This document shows positions 1 to 9,853 of a stretch of 64,000 bases of DNA, one piece after another; positions within the stretch are counted from its first letter, which is position 1, and each line of letters begins with the position of its first letter. Below the pieces are notes generated by a model, which was not told the DNA's origin, did not search any database, and was given only the letters and a program-made list of their open reading frames with translations. The DNA is from Saccharothrix deserti (lineage in GTDB: Bacteria; Actinomycetota; Actinomycetes; Mycobacteriales; Pseudonocardiaceae). Made by a program: the position numbers and the translations under genes. The stretch is from the NCBI RefSeq assembly GCF_009769385.1, contig NZ_VKAB01000002.1, positions 248,001 through 312,000 of the forward strand, given 5' to 3'.

Positions 1-2
1 CA

Positions 3-785
3 TTGGGGGACGTGGCCGCTCAGGTGTCGCGGGCGTGTGACAAGGCGTCGGAGTGCAAAGACCGACTGGCCGCCGCGCAGGACTTGGCTGAGGAAGCTCA
101 CGACGTGCTCGCCCGGACGCTCAGAGGCGCGGTTGGCGAGGAATCGGCCGTGGAACAGATGTTGGCCGGCTTCACCGAAGTGATTGACGGTGTGCGGACG
201 GTGTGGGGGCACCTGAACCGCGCCAAGGAAGGCGAGGAAGGTGTACTCGGCACACTCCTGGGCGGGAACGCCCCACCGCCGTCCCCGGACGCCTCACGGC
301 CCGCTCAGCCCCCGAACCGGCAGGCCGAGCGATCCGGGCACTGGTCCGCGATCCCGCCCGATCGGGTTGAGGCGCTACGTCGGGAACTGCCTCCGGACGT
401 ACCTTCTCCAGATCAACGTCCACCAGGCACACCGCGCCCCAAGACACATGGGCAGTGGATCGGTCCGGACGGACAGGCACGGCCCATTGCCAGCGGGGAA
501 GACGAGATGTACCGGGAATCGGAAACAGCGTTGGGGGATCTCGGGTTCCACAGGAGGTTGACCCGCGCGTCGGACGTGGAAATGAAGCTGGCCGCGTACA
601 TGCGCAACCACGGTGTCCGATCGGCCACCCTCTTGATCAACAACACGCCGTGTCCCGGTCCGCTCGGCTGTGACGAGCTTGTGCCGGTGCTGCTGCCCGA
701 GGGGTACACACTGACCGTGCACGGCGCGAATGGCTTTGCGAAGACCTACCGAGGAGGGGCTACACCACCGTGGCGCAAGCGCTGA
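3..785 (+). CDS. DddA/SCP1.201-like deaminase-domain toxin (5' end may lie outside the window)
   Basis: Predicted nucleic-acid cytidine deaminase of the SCP1.201/DddA-like family. Residues 1-75 are helical and charged, like the N-termini of secreted actinobacterial toxins. Residues 90-145 are a Pro-rich linker, followed by a THGQWIGPDG motif and the deaminase fold at about 170-245. Visible zinc/catalytic positions are D191-x-E193 (DVEMKLAAYMR), where most family members have HxE, and C217 with C223 (PCPGPLGC). The reading frame opens with TTG at base 3, so the true start may be upstream. The immunity-like gene overlaps its last 16 bases. The family assignment rests on the motif block and the neighbour; the target (DNA or free nucleotide) cannot be read from the sequence. 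Confidence 0.8.
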   Translation: MGDVAAQVSRACDKASECKDRLAAAQDLAEEAHDVLARTLRGAVGEESAVEQMLAGFTEVIDGVRTVWGHLNRAKEGEEGVLGTLLGGNAPPPSPDASRPAQPPNRQAERSGHWSAIPPDRVEALRRELPPDVPSPDQRPPGTPRPKTHGQWIGPDGQARPIASGEDEMYRESETALGDLGFHRRLTRASDVEMKLAAYMRNHGVRSATLLINNTPCPGPLGCDELVPVLLPEGYTLTVHGANGFAKTYRGGATPPWRKR

Positions 786-1186
786 ACGTCTACTACGACG
801 CCGGACACGCTGACGATCCCGTCACCGTCACCACACCGGACGAGGTCAGGGAAGTGTTCGCGGCCGTGCGCGGTAAGTACCCCGCCGGAAGTGCCGTGCT
901 GCTCACGATCGTCCCCGCCGCCGACCCGTGGGCGTCAGAGCTGAACGCGGGGATCGACGGTGACGTAGGCGTCCTGCGCTACTCCGGCGAAGACCATCCC
1001 AAGGGCGTCTACAGCAAGAACCCCACGCCTTCCAACGCCGAACCGGTGATCTACTACTACGTGACCGCGGACACGGAGTTCCCGCCCAACGCGGAAGTAC
1101 CCATGGCCGACGTAGAAGCCGCCGTCATCGACTACCTGACCACGGGCCAACGCCCGGAGGTCGTGGAGTGGCAGTCCACCCGTTGA
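770..1186 (+). CDS. Imm1-family immunity protein, partner of the deaminase
   Basis: A 138-residue acidic protein starting at GTG 770, inside the last codons of the deaminase gene, with a GAGGAGGGG ribosome site at about 751-759. Layout and sequence (early YYDAG, later AEPVIYYYV, C-terminal EVVEWQ) match Imm1-type immunity proteins, which typically sit directly behind SCP1.201-like deaminases. It should bind and neutralise the deaminase in the producing cell. The 16-base overlap implies translational coupling, so antidote is made whenever toxin is. A strong hairpin follows the stop codon and closes the pair as one unit. Function is inferred from family resemblance and position. Confidence 0.72.
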   Translation: MAQALNVYYDAGHADDPVTVTTPDEVREVFAAVRGKYPAGSAVLLTIVPAADPWASELNAGIDGDVGVLRYSGEDHPKGVYSKNPTPSNAEPVIYYYVTADTEFPPNAEVPMADVEAAVIDYLTTGQRPEVVEWQSTR

Positions 1187-1193
1187 CGCCTCG

Positions 1194-1226
1194 GGCGTCC
1201 CGTCCGCGCGGGGCGGACGGGACGCC
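1194..1226. terminator. Strong bidirectional hairpin between convergent genes
   Basis: A perfect 14-base stem (GGCGTCCCGTCCGC with its complement) around a 5-base loop, 7 bases after the immunity gene stop and 20 bases from the end of the minus-strand acyltransferase. There is no T-tract, which is usual for actinobacterial hairpin terminators. Confidence 0.75.
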
Positions 1227-1246
1227 GGGTGGGGTGGTGGAGAGGA

Positions 1247-1809
1247 TCAGGGGGCGGGTGAGAGGCCCTTGTCGCCTTCGACGTAACGGTTGCGGCAGTC
1301 GCGGCACACGAGGCCCGCGTCCAGGCGCTGGCCGCAGTCGCACACCCAGCCCTTGTGGGTCGCCGGGTTCCCGGCCACGAACGCGTGCGCGGGGACGTCC
1401 TTCGTCACCACCGAACCGGCGGCGGCGAACGCGTGCTCGCCGATCTCCACCCCGCAGACCACGACCACACCGGCGCCCAGGGTCGCGCCCCGGCGGACCA
1501 CAGTGGACAGCAGGTCGTCACCGGTCTTCCGGATCGCCGCACGCGGCCGGAGGTCGTTGGTGAACAGCACGTTCGGGCCGAGGAACACCTCGTCCTCGCA
1601 CACCACGCCGTCGAACACGAGGGTGCCGTTCTTCACCGTCACCCGGTCGCCCAGCACGGCCCGGCTCTCCACGAACGCGCCGTCGCAGATGTTGCAGTCC
1701 CGCCCGATCCGGGCGCCCGGCAACACGTGCGCGAACGCCCACACGCGCGTGCCCTCGCCCACGTCCGAGCTCTCGCACAGGCCCTTCGGATGCACGAACA
1801 CCCCGCTGC

Positions 1810-1813
<4 letters not shown>
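1247..1813 (-). CDS. WbpD-like hexapeptide-repeat sugar N-acyltransferase with C-terminal Cys cluster
   Basis: A left-handed beta-helix acyltransferase of 188 residues; imperfect hexapeptide repeats run from about residue 15 to 150. The blocks FLGPNVLFTNDLRPRAAI and VVRRGATLGAGVVVVCGVEIG closely follow WbpD/FdtC-type enzymes, which acetylate a 3-amino group on a sugar nucleotide. The C-terminus adds a CDCG-x(8)-CRDC pattern that looks like a small zinc ribbon and is absent from the Pseudomonas enzyme. ATG 1813 overlaps the stop of the upstream aminotransferase gene by 4 bases, so the amination and acylation steps are translationally coupled. It is the last gene of the glycan operon. Confidence 0.8.
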
Positions 1814-2900
<1,087 letters not shown>

Positions 2901-2904
<4 letters not shown>

Positions 2905-3572
2905 GAACCGTTCCCCTCTCGCAGTCGTCGGGCGGGGCTCCCCACCCAGACCTCACCCGCGGGGACGTCGTTGAGCACCACCGAACCCATGCCCACCACC
3001 GCCCCAGCGCCGATCGACACGCCTTCCCGGACCGCACTGCCCTGTCCGAGGTAGGCGCTCTCCCCGACCCGAACCGACCCGCCCAGCGACGCGCGCCCGG
3101 CGAACGTGACGCCGTCGCCGATCTCGTCGTCGTGCGTGATCAGCACGTGCGGCATGGCGACGACGTGCGCCCCCAAGCGCAACGGCGTCGTCACCACCGC
3201 TCCGGCGAGCAGGACCGTGCCCGGCCCCACCACCGCTCCGACGGCCACCGAGGCCGCCGGGTGCACCACGGTCGCCCACCGCTCCTCCGGCAGGCCGAGT
3301 CGGGCGACCACGCCCAGCCTGCCGCGCGGCCGGTGCGCGTTGGCCACGCACACCACCACCGCCGCGTCGGTCATCTCGTGCACCAGGTCCGTCCCGCCCA
3401 GCACGGGCAGGCCGTCGAGGTCCGTGCCGTGGCGCGCCGGGTCGTCGTCCAGCGCGCCCACCGGTCGCCACCGGCCGGGGGTGAGGCGGACGGCCGCGAG
3501 GACTTCGCGGGCCAGTCCGCCACCACCCACCAGCAGCAGTGGCCTGGGCGTCTTCATCGGGGGTGCGCTCAT
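2901..3572 (-). CDS. NeuD/PglD-like sugar O- or N-acetyltransferase
   Basis: A 223-residue protein. The N-terminal Rossmann-like domain begins LLLVGGGGLAREVL and continues with GRWRPVGALDDDP and VVVCVANAHRPRG. The C-terminal half is a left-handed beta-helix (AVVGPGTVLLAGAVV to VGMGSVVLNDVPAGEVWVGSPA). This layout matches NeuD and PglD, which acetylate sialic acids or 4-amino sugars. Its start overlaps the stop of the large DUF4082 gene by 4 bases (ATGA). ATG 3557 is a possible alternative start. With the second aminotransferase of the locus it could form a PglE/PglD-type pair; that pairing is an inference. Confidence 0.8.
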
Positions 3573-6490
3573 CCGGTCGTGAACACGACGTCGACCCAGT
3601 AGTTGCTGCCCGCGTAGGACGACTCCGGGAACCCTGGACCGGACCGGTAGACGCCGTTCGAGGAGCCTTCACCGGTGGCCGGCGCGCTCAGCGGCGGGCT
3701 GGTCACCGCGTTGCCCATGAAGTACCCGGTGTCCACCGAGTACCGGCCGTTGGGCGCGGTGTAGGACGCCACGTAGCTCGTCCCGGCGGAGACCGACACC
3801 GGTGCGGCGAAGGTCAGCGTCTGCCAGCCGGTGGCCGTCTCGTTCGAGAACGTGCCGGTGGCCAGTTGCTGCCCGGACGCCGACCACAGCGTGCCGGTGT
3901 GCGTGCCGGTGTTGCCGGTGCCCTTGTAGAACTTCACGCCGGTGATGGAGCCGTTCACCGAAGGCACGAACCGGACGCCGAGCTCGTACGAGCCGGTGTC
4001 GTCGGCCGACTGCACCGTGGGCACGGTGGCCGAGCTGAACAGCGAGCACGGGCAGTCCCCGGCCGTGGTCGTGGTGAACGACCAGGTCGTCGGCGCGGTC
4101 ATCAGGTTGCCGTAGACGTCGGCGATGCGCAGGCTCGCGGTGTAGGTCATACCGCCGCCCAACGCCGCCGCCGGCGTCCACGTCACCTGCTGCTGGTTGG
4201 CCGACAGCGACAGCGTGCCCGCGATCTTCGCGCCGCCGGAGTCGGCGAGCGTGAACTGGGCCGTGCTCAGGTCGACCGGCTCGTCGAACGCCGCGGTCAG
4301 CGGCGAGGTGCGGGACACCTCGCTGGCGCCGTCGAGCGGGGTGCGCCCGTTGACCACCGGCGGGGTGTTGTCGTCGTTGGGCAGGTAGACGACGTCGACC
4401 CAGTAGTTGCCGCCCGAGTAGGAGTTCGTCGGGTAGCCCGTGCCCGCGCGGTAGACGCCGTTGCCGCCGTCACCGGCCGCGGGTGCGGCGAGCGGTCCGC
4501 CGGCCACCGCGTAGCCGCTGAAGTACCCGGCGTCCACGGAGTACCGGCCGTTGGGCGCGGTGTACGACGCGGTGTAGGTGACGCCCGCCGACACGAAGAC
4601 CGGGTTGGCGAAGGTCAACGTCTGCCAGCCGTTCGCGGTCTCACCCGTGAACGTGCCGGTGGCCAACTGCTGGCCGCTCGCCGACCACAGCGAGCCGGTG
4701 TGCGTGCCGGTGTTGCCCGCGCCCTTGTAGAACTTCACGCCGGTGATCCGGCCGCCCGCGGTCGGGGTGAACCGGACGCCCAGTTCGTAGGCGCCGCCGT
4801 CGTCCGCGGAGGTCACCGTGGGCACGGTCGCCGCGCTGAACAGCGTGCACGGGCAGATCACGTCCGTGCTGGTGGTGAACGACCACGTCACCGGGTCCGG
4901 CATCGGGTTGCCGTTGACGTCGGCGATCAGCACGCTCGCGGTGTAGCGCGTGTTCGGCATGAGCTTGCCGCTCGGCGTCCAGGTGACCGTCTTCTGGTCG
5001 CCGGACAGCGACACCGAGCCGGTCAGCTGCGTGCCGCGCGGGTCGGACAGCCAGATCTGCGCGCTGGCCGGGTCGACCGGCTCGCTGAACGTCGCGGTCA
5101 CCGGCGTGGTGGCGACGACGTTCGTGGCGTCCACGGCCGGGGTGCGGTTCGTCAGCGACGGCGGCGTGGTGTCGCCGTTGAGGCCGTTGCGGTAGACGAC
5201 GTCGACCCAGTAGTTCGTCGCGTTGTACGACGAGGTGGGGAACCCGCCGCCGCTGCCGTAGCGGTACACGCCGTTGGCGCCGTCCACGCCGTCGGCCAGC
5301 GCCCGGATGCCCGCGTAGCTCGGGCTCTGGCCGGCGAAGTAGCCGCCGGTGACCGGGTAACGCCCGTTGGGCGCGTAGTAGGACACGATGTAGGTGGTGT
5401 TCGCCTGCACGACCACCGGTGAGGCGAACGTCAGCTTCTGCCAGCCGCTGGACGTCTCGTCGGTGAACGTGCCGGTGGCCAGGAGCAGGCCGGTGGACGA
5501 CCACAGCGAGCCGGTGTGCGTGCCGGTGTTGCCGGTGCCCTTGAAGAACCGGACGCCCAGCACCTCGCCCTTGCCGTTGAAGCGCACCTTGGTGCCGACC
5601 TCGATGGGCGTGGTGTCGTTCGCCGCGTACACCGCGGGCCGGGCGAAGTCGTCCCAGACCGTGCACGGGCAGGTCGCGGGCCGGGTCGCGCCGGTGGTGA
5701 ACGACCAGGTCGACTGCGGCGTCTGGTTGCCCGCCGCGTCCGACACGCGCAGCGCCACCGTGTACGCGGTGTTCGACGTGAGCGCCTGGCTCGGGGTGAA
5801 GGTGACCGTCTTGTTCTCGTCGGACAGCGCCGACGAGCCGGACACCGCGCCGTTCGGGCCGGTCAGGGTGAACTGGGCGGAGCCGGGTGCGACGGCCTCG
5901 TCGTAGGTCGCGGAGATGACGGGGTTGAGCGCGACGGTGCCCTCGCCGTCGACCGGCGTGGTGGAGACCATCAGCGGCGCGCGCTGGTCGGGGCCGGGGT
6001 CCGGTGCCCACACCACGTCGACCCAGTAGTTGCTGCCCCAGTGGGACTGGGTCGGGAAGCCCGTGCTGCCGAACCGGAACAGGCCGTTGGAGCCGTCCGT
6101 GCCGTTCTTCAGGCCGGTGAGCGGTTCGAGGTAGCGCGGCTCCTGGAGGAAGTACTCCAGGTCGTACGAGTAGTGCCCGTTGGGCGCGAAGTACGACACG
6201 ACGTAGGTCGTGCCCGCCGTCACCTGCACGGGCAGCGGGAAGGTCAGCGTCTGCCAGCCGTTCGCGGTCTCGTTGGTGAACGTGCCGGTGGCCAGCTGCT
6301 GGCCGGTGGACGACCACAGCGAGCCGGTGTGGGTGCCGGTGTTGCCCGGTCCCTTGTAGAACTTCACGCCGCGCACGTAGCCGTCGCCGTTCGCGCGCCA
6401 CTTCACGCCCAGCTCCAGCGCCGACGCGTCACCGCTGTCCGGCACGTCCGGGGTGTTCGAGTTGGTCCACAGGCCGCACGGGCAGGTGCG
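3569..6490 (-). repeat. Four DUF4082 coding repeats alternating with three Big_5 repeats
   Basis: The module beginning CPC and ending YWVDVV occurs four times (codons starting near 6487, 5673, 4855 and 4055). The spacing is about 810 bases, each time followed, except at the end, by a Big_5-like unit. Modules 3 and 4 are the closest pair (both start with LFS-ATVPTV) and look like the latest duplication. Confidence 0.8.
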
Positions 6491-8413
6491 CGGGTTCACG
6501 CCGGGCGTGGCCACGACGGGGTTGGACAGGTTCGCCGAGTCGTCCACGGCGCGCACGCGCAGGCTCGCCGGGCCGGACTGGCTCGGGGTGTAGGTGTAGC
6601 TCCACGCGGTCTGGCCGGCCTGCCACACCGCCGGGTGCCAGCGGGTGCCGCCGTCGGTGGACACCTCGACGCCGCCGACCTGGCCGCCGCCGTCGGTCAC
6701 GGTGCCGGAGAACGTGTACGGGGTGCCGACGCTGGACAGCGGCGGCACGGTGGTGAACGCGACGGTGGGCGCCTGGCTGTCGGTGCTCGCGGTCGCCTGC
6801 GTCAGACCGGACTGCAACGTCGTCGCGCTCACGCCCATGTCGGCCAGGAAGTTGACCGTGGCCTGCTGCATCCGGACGTCGGAGGTCGGCGTGTTGCTGA
6901 GGAACGCGTGCTCGTCGTCCACGCCCCACGCCCACTGGACGGTGCCCGCGCCGAACACCAGCGACCCGCTCGGGTGCCGGTAGTAGGTGATGGCGTGGGT
7001 CTTGGTGTCCGGGGTGTAGAGGTCGCCGTGGTTCTGCAGCACGTACGCGCCCTCGGGGATGGTCACCGTCGTGCGGGACAGCTGCGCGACGCCCGGCGGC
7101 TGGAAGCCGTTGTCCTCCACCGTGTTCCACTCGTATCCCAGCGTGCCGGGCTGGAAGGTGTAGGTGGAACCGGAGGCCATGCTCTGCAGCGACGTGTGCC
7201 GCCACAGCCGCATCTTGCCGTACGCGGAAGGCACCTGCAGGGAGTCGTCCCGGCGGCCGTTGACCGTGAAGATGTTGCCCAGCAGGGCGTTCTCCGGCCG
7301 GCCACCGTCCTGCGGCGGGCTGTAGCGCGGATCACGCCACGTGCCCGTCCAGTCGTTGAGGCCGTCGTTCTGGGTGCCCTTGGTCTCCTTGTAGCAGGCG
7401 ATCGTGCGCCAGTCGGTCTGGGAGGAGTCGATGCTCTTCTCCCAGCGGTGCTTCCAGAACACCTCGTTGCCGGTGAGGAACGCCAGGTGCACGCCCGCCT
7501 CGCGGGCGGCCTCCACGTTGGCGCGCTGCTCGTTCGACCAGTACTCGTCGTGGCCGACGGCCATGAACACCTTGTGGTTCTTGATCAGGTGGCCGCGCCG
7601 GGCCGAGTCGGCGTCCGTGGTGTAGCTCGTGTCGTACCCGTTGCGCTCCAGGAACCGCAGCATCGGGTACTCGGCGTTGAAGATGAAGTTGTCGTCGCCG
7701 TCACCGCCGGTGTACGGGCGGTTGTAGCTGACCTTGTACGCCTGGCCGCCCTGACCGGGGCCGTCACCGAAGTAGAGGCTGTTGTCGCCGTACCGGTTGT
7801 AGGCCACCCAGGTCGAGTCGGAGGTCTGGAACAGGATCTTCGAGGTGCTGGTGTCGTCGCGGACGACGAACACGATCTCGTTCTCCGCGCCGTTGTCGTT
7901 GCGGTGCGTGCGGGCGTAGTAGATGCCGGAGACCGCCGTGGCCGGCACGTTCCAGCCCAGCGACACCGCCCAGTTGCCGCAGTCGATGAGCGCGCTGCCG
8001 TCCGTGCCCCGCAGGCACGGCGGCTGGTTCTGCGCGCCACTGCGGGTGATCCGCTCCTGGAACCGCGCGCCGACGCCGCCGTACCAGCCGAGCCGGTAGA
8101 TGTCGATGTAGTAGGACGACGCGCTGGTGAGCATCTTGAAGTCGACCCGGCCGCCGGGGTTGACGCTGATGTCCGTGGTGAATCCCAGGATGGCGTCGTC
8201 CCGGTAGGACACCTGCCAGTCGGGCGTGCCCGGTTTGGTGTTCTCGCAGGCGACCTTGTTGACCACGGGCGCGTCGCACGGCGCGGCGGCGGCCTCCGGG
8301 GCGCGCAGCAGTCCGACGACCACGATGGTCGACGCCACGAGGGCGAGCACCACCAGCAGGCGCAGCAGTGGTACCGCGAGAGCGGGTCTGGCCCGCTTCG
8401 GACCGGCGGTCAT
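3569..8413 (-). CDS. Very large exported protein: dimethylformamidase-like domain plus DUF4082 and Ig-like modules
   Basis: 1614 residues. The N-terminus has a basic stretch, a hydrophobic segment (about 13-35) and an AAAAP cleavage-like site, so the protein is exported or anchored outside. Residues about 60-540 resemble the N,N-dimethylformamidase beta-subunit C-terminal domain (GWYGGVGARF, AVGHDEYWS, FLTGNEVFWKHRWE). An Ig-like segment (about 550-635) follows. Four DUF4082 modules start at CPC motifs near 642, 913, 1186 and 1452 (VKFYKGxGNTGTHTGSLW, YWVDVV). Three Big_5-type domains (TPPxxxxRTP to TWSFTT) separate them. An AAAGGTGA ribosome site precedes ATG 8413. It lies inside the glycan locus, so it may bind or process the surface polymer; no enzyme activity is proven for this architecture. 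Confidence 0.78.
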   Translation of the reverse strand: MTAGPKRARPALAVPLLRLLVVLALVASTIVVVGLLRAPEAAAAPCDAPVVNKVACENTKPGTPDWQVSYRDDAILGFTTDISVNPGGRVDFKMLTSASSYYIDIYRLGWYGGVGARFQERITRSGAQNQPPCLRGTDGSALIDCGNWAVSLGWNVPATAVSGIYYARTHRNDNGAENEIVFVVRDDTSTSKILFQTSDSTWVAYNRYGDNSLYFGDGPGQGGQAYKVSYNRPYTGGDGDDNFIFNAEYPMLRFLERNGYDTSYTTDADSARRGHLIKNHKVFMAVGHDEYWSNEQRANVEAAREAGVHLAFLTGNEVFWKHRWEKSIDSSQTDWRTIACYKETKGTQNDGLNDWTGTWRDPRYSPPQDGGRPENALLGNIFTVNGRRDDSLQVPSAYGKMRLWRHTSLQSMASGSTYTFQPGTLGYEWNTVEDNGFQPPGVAQLSRTTVTIPEGAYVLQNHGDLYTPDTKTHAITYYRHPSGSLVFGAGTVQWAWGVDDEHAFLSNTPTSDVRMQQATVNFLADMGVSATTLQSGLTQATASTDSQAPTVAFTTVPPLSSVGTPYTFSGTVTDGGGQVGGVEVSTDGGTRWHPAVWQAGQTAWSYTYTPSQSGPASLRVRAVDDSANLSNPVVATPGVNPRTCPCGLWTNSNTPDVPDSGDASALELGVKWRANGDGYVRGVKFYKGPGNTGTHTGSLWSSTGQQLATGTFTNETANGWQTLTFPLPVQVTAGTTYVVSYFAPNGHYSYDLEYFLQEPRYLEPLTGLKNGTDGSNGLFRFGSTGFPTQSHWGSNYWVDVVWAPDPGPDQRAPLMVSTTPVDGEGTVALNPVISATYDEAVAPGSAQFTLTGPNGAVSGSSALSDENKTVTFTPSQALTSNTAYTVALRVSDAAGNQTPQSTWSFTTGATRPATCPCTVWDDFARPAVYAANDTTPIEVGTKVRFNGKGEVLGVRFFKGTGNTGTHTGSLWSSTGLLLATGTFTDETSSGWQKLTFASPVVVQANTTYIVSYYAPNGRYPVTGGYFAGQSPSYAGIRALADGVDGANGVYRYGSGGGFPTSSYNATNYWVDVVYRNGLNGDTTPPSLTNRTPAVDATNVVATTPVTATFSEPVDPASAQIWLSDPRGTQLTGSVSLSGDQKTVTWTPSGKLMPNTRYTASVLIADVNGNPMPDPVTWSFTTSTDVICPCTLFSAATVPTVTSADDGGAYELGVRFTPTAGGRITGVKFYKGAGNTGTHTGSLWSASGQQLATGTFTGETANGWQTLTFANPVFVSAGVTYTASYTAPNGRYSVDAGYFSGYAVAGGPLAAPAAGDGGNGVYRAGTGYPTNSYSGGNYWVDVVYLPNDDNTPPVVNGRTPLDGASEVSRTSPLTAAFDEPVDLSTAQFTLADSGGAKIAGTLSLSANQQQVTWTPAAALGGGMTYTASLRIADVYGNLMTAPTTWSFTTTTAGDCPCSLFSSATVPTVQSADDTGSYELGVRFVPSVNGSITGVKFYKGTGNTGTHTGTLWSASGQQLATGTFSNETATGWQTLTFAAPVSVSAGTSYVASYTAPNGRYSVDTGYFMGNAVTSPPLSAPATGEGSSNGVYRSGPGFPESSYAGSNYWVDVVFTTG

Positions 8414-8680
8414 GGGGGTTCACCTTTCGAACAAAAAGCGGCCGTGACTGCGGGTGATCGCGCGCGCACTGCGTCGACTAGCGGAGTCCTGTTGCTCCGA
8501 TCGTCGCCTTGAGCGCACCTTGCGTTACACCACAACGGAAGGAGGTGTACCGCCGATCGCCGTGCGGTTCCGACGGCCGATTACGCAGTAGTCGGGACGC
8601 GGCAAACCCCACCGGCGGGCGGCGGGCCCGCCGACGGGGATGTCGGTGTCCGGTTGGTATTCGGTCGGTATTCGGTTGTG
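8414..8680. other. Non-coding upstream region of the large exported protein gene
   Basis: No convincing gene on either strand. The stretch holds the ribosome site of the large gene and, near 8651-8679, a short direct repeat (GGTATTCGGT twice). A promoter for the downstream part of the locus may lie here, because a hairpin at 8681-8708 separates it from the upstream aminotransferase gene. No clear -35/-10 pair is visible. Confidence 0.4.
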
Positions 8681-8708
8681 CCGGCGCGCCGCGGTGTCGG
8701 CGCGCCGG
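8681..8708 (-). terminator. Hairpin directly after the aminotransferase stop codon
   Basis: A perfect 10-base stem, CCGGCGCGCC and GGCGCGCCGG, with an 8-base loop, 2 bases beyond the stop codon of the minus-strand gene ending at 8711. There is no T-tract. It probably marks the end of the first transcription unit of the glycan locus or attenuates read-through. Confidence 0.6.
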
Positions 8709-8710
8709 TG

Positions 8711-9853
8711 CTAGTGCGAGGCGAGCGGCACGCGGAGCGCCGCCTTCAACTCCTCGACCACGGTGTCCTGCTCCGCGGTCGTGAGGTCGTGGTAGAGCGG
8801 GAGGATCAGCGACCGCCTGGTGAACGCCTCCGTCACCGGAAGGTCGACGTGCGGGTGATCCGCGTACGCGGGTTCCAGGTGCGCGGCCATGATCCCCCGG
8901 CGCGCCGACACCCCTCGCGCGGCGAGCCTGGCCAGCACGTCGTTGCGCTCCGACGACATGTCGTCGGGCAACATGACCCAATAGGACTGGTAGTTCGTCG
9001 TGCCGTGCTCCGGGTCGCGCACCGCGCGCAGACCGGGTACGTCGGCCAAGAGCTCGTGGTAGCGGGCCGCCAGCTCACGCCGACGCCGCACGATCGCATC
9101 CAATTTGGACAGCTGCACCAGGCCGACGGCGGCCTGGATGTCGGTCATCCGGTAGTTGAACGCGGTCTCCAGGTAGCTCTCGACGACCGCGCCGCCGCCG
9201 CTGTGCCGCTCGGCCGCGCTGACGCTCATGCCGTGCTCGCGCAGCCGCCTGCCGCGAATCGCCCACTCCTCGCGGTTCGTGGTGAGCATCCCGCCCTCAC
9301 CGGTGGTGATCAGCTTGCGCGGGTGGAACGACCAGGCGGCCAGCTCGGCGTCCGCGCCGACCGGCACGCCCCGGTAGGTCGACCCGGCGGCGCACGCGGC
9401 GTCCTCCACCACCGTGACGCCGCGCGGCTCGCACAGCGTGCGCAGCGCGTCGACGTCGGCGGGCACACCGGCCTGGTGCACCAGGATGACCGCGCGGGTG
9501 CGCTCGGTCAGCACCGGTTCGACGGTGGCCGCGGACAGGTTGCCGGTCTCCGCCTCCACGTCGGCGAACACCGGCGTGGCGCCGCAGTACCGGACCGCGT
9601 TGGCGGTGGCGATGAACGACAGCGACGGCACCACGACCTCGTCACCCGGCCGCACGTCGAGCAGGTGCAGCGCGACGTGCAACGCGGTCGTGCACGACGA
9701 CACCGCGACCGCGTGCAGCGCGGCGACGCGGCGGGCGAAGGCGTCCTCGAACGCGGCGACCTTCGGCCCCTGGGCGACCCAGCCGGACAGCACGGCGGCG
9801 GAGGCGGCCTCGGCCTCTTCCGCGCCCAGCCACGGCTTCATGACCGGGATCAT
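8711..9853 (-). CDS. DegT/DnrJ/EryC1 sugar aminotransferase (PglE/PseC-like)
   Basis: 380 residues, a PLP-dependent nucleotide-sugar aminotransferase. It starts MIPVMKPWLGAEE, typical of the family that aminates 4-keto sugars. Motifs: VSSCTTALHVAL (phosphate loop), VVEDAACAAGSTY (Asp ligand of PLP) and WSFHPRKLITTGEGG with the catalytic Lys. The open frame extends far upstream, but ATG 9853 is preferred because the conserved family N-terminus begins there and it overlaps the epimerase stop by 4 bases. Only moderately like the other aminotransferase of the locus, so the two probably serve different sugar positions. Confidence 0.86.
   Translation of the reverse strand: MIPVMKPWLGAEEAEAASAAVLSGWVAQGPKVAAFEDAFARRVAALHAVAVSSCTTALHVALHLLDVRPGDEVVVPSLSFIATANAVRYCGATPVFADVEAETGNLSAATVEPVLTERTRAVILVHQAGVPADVDALRTLCEPRGVTVVEDAACAAGSTYRGVPVGADAELAAWSFHPRKLITTGEGGMLTTNREEWAIRGRRLREHGMSVSAAERHSGGGAVVESYLETAFNYRMTDIQAAVGLVQLSKLDAIVRRRRELAARYHELLADVPGLRAVRDPEHGTTNYQSYWVMLPDDMSSERNDVLARLAARGVSARRGIMAAHLEPAYADHPHVDLPVTEAFTRRSLILPLYHDLTTAEQDTVVEELKAALRVPLASH

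Noticed and set aside
3569-6490. Regularly spaced repeats that could suggest a CRISPR array or satellite DNA.
   Set aside because: The repeats are about 800 bases apart, lie in frame and encode DUF4082 and Big_5 domains.
5516-8512. Plus-strand open frame of 998 codons opposite the large DUF4082 gene (also 3539-5422).
   Set aside because: It is Arg/Val/Gly/Ala-rich with no domain and arises from high GC at third positions of the real minus-strand gene, which has signal peptide, repeats and ribosome site.
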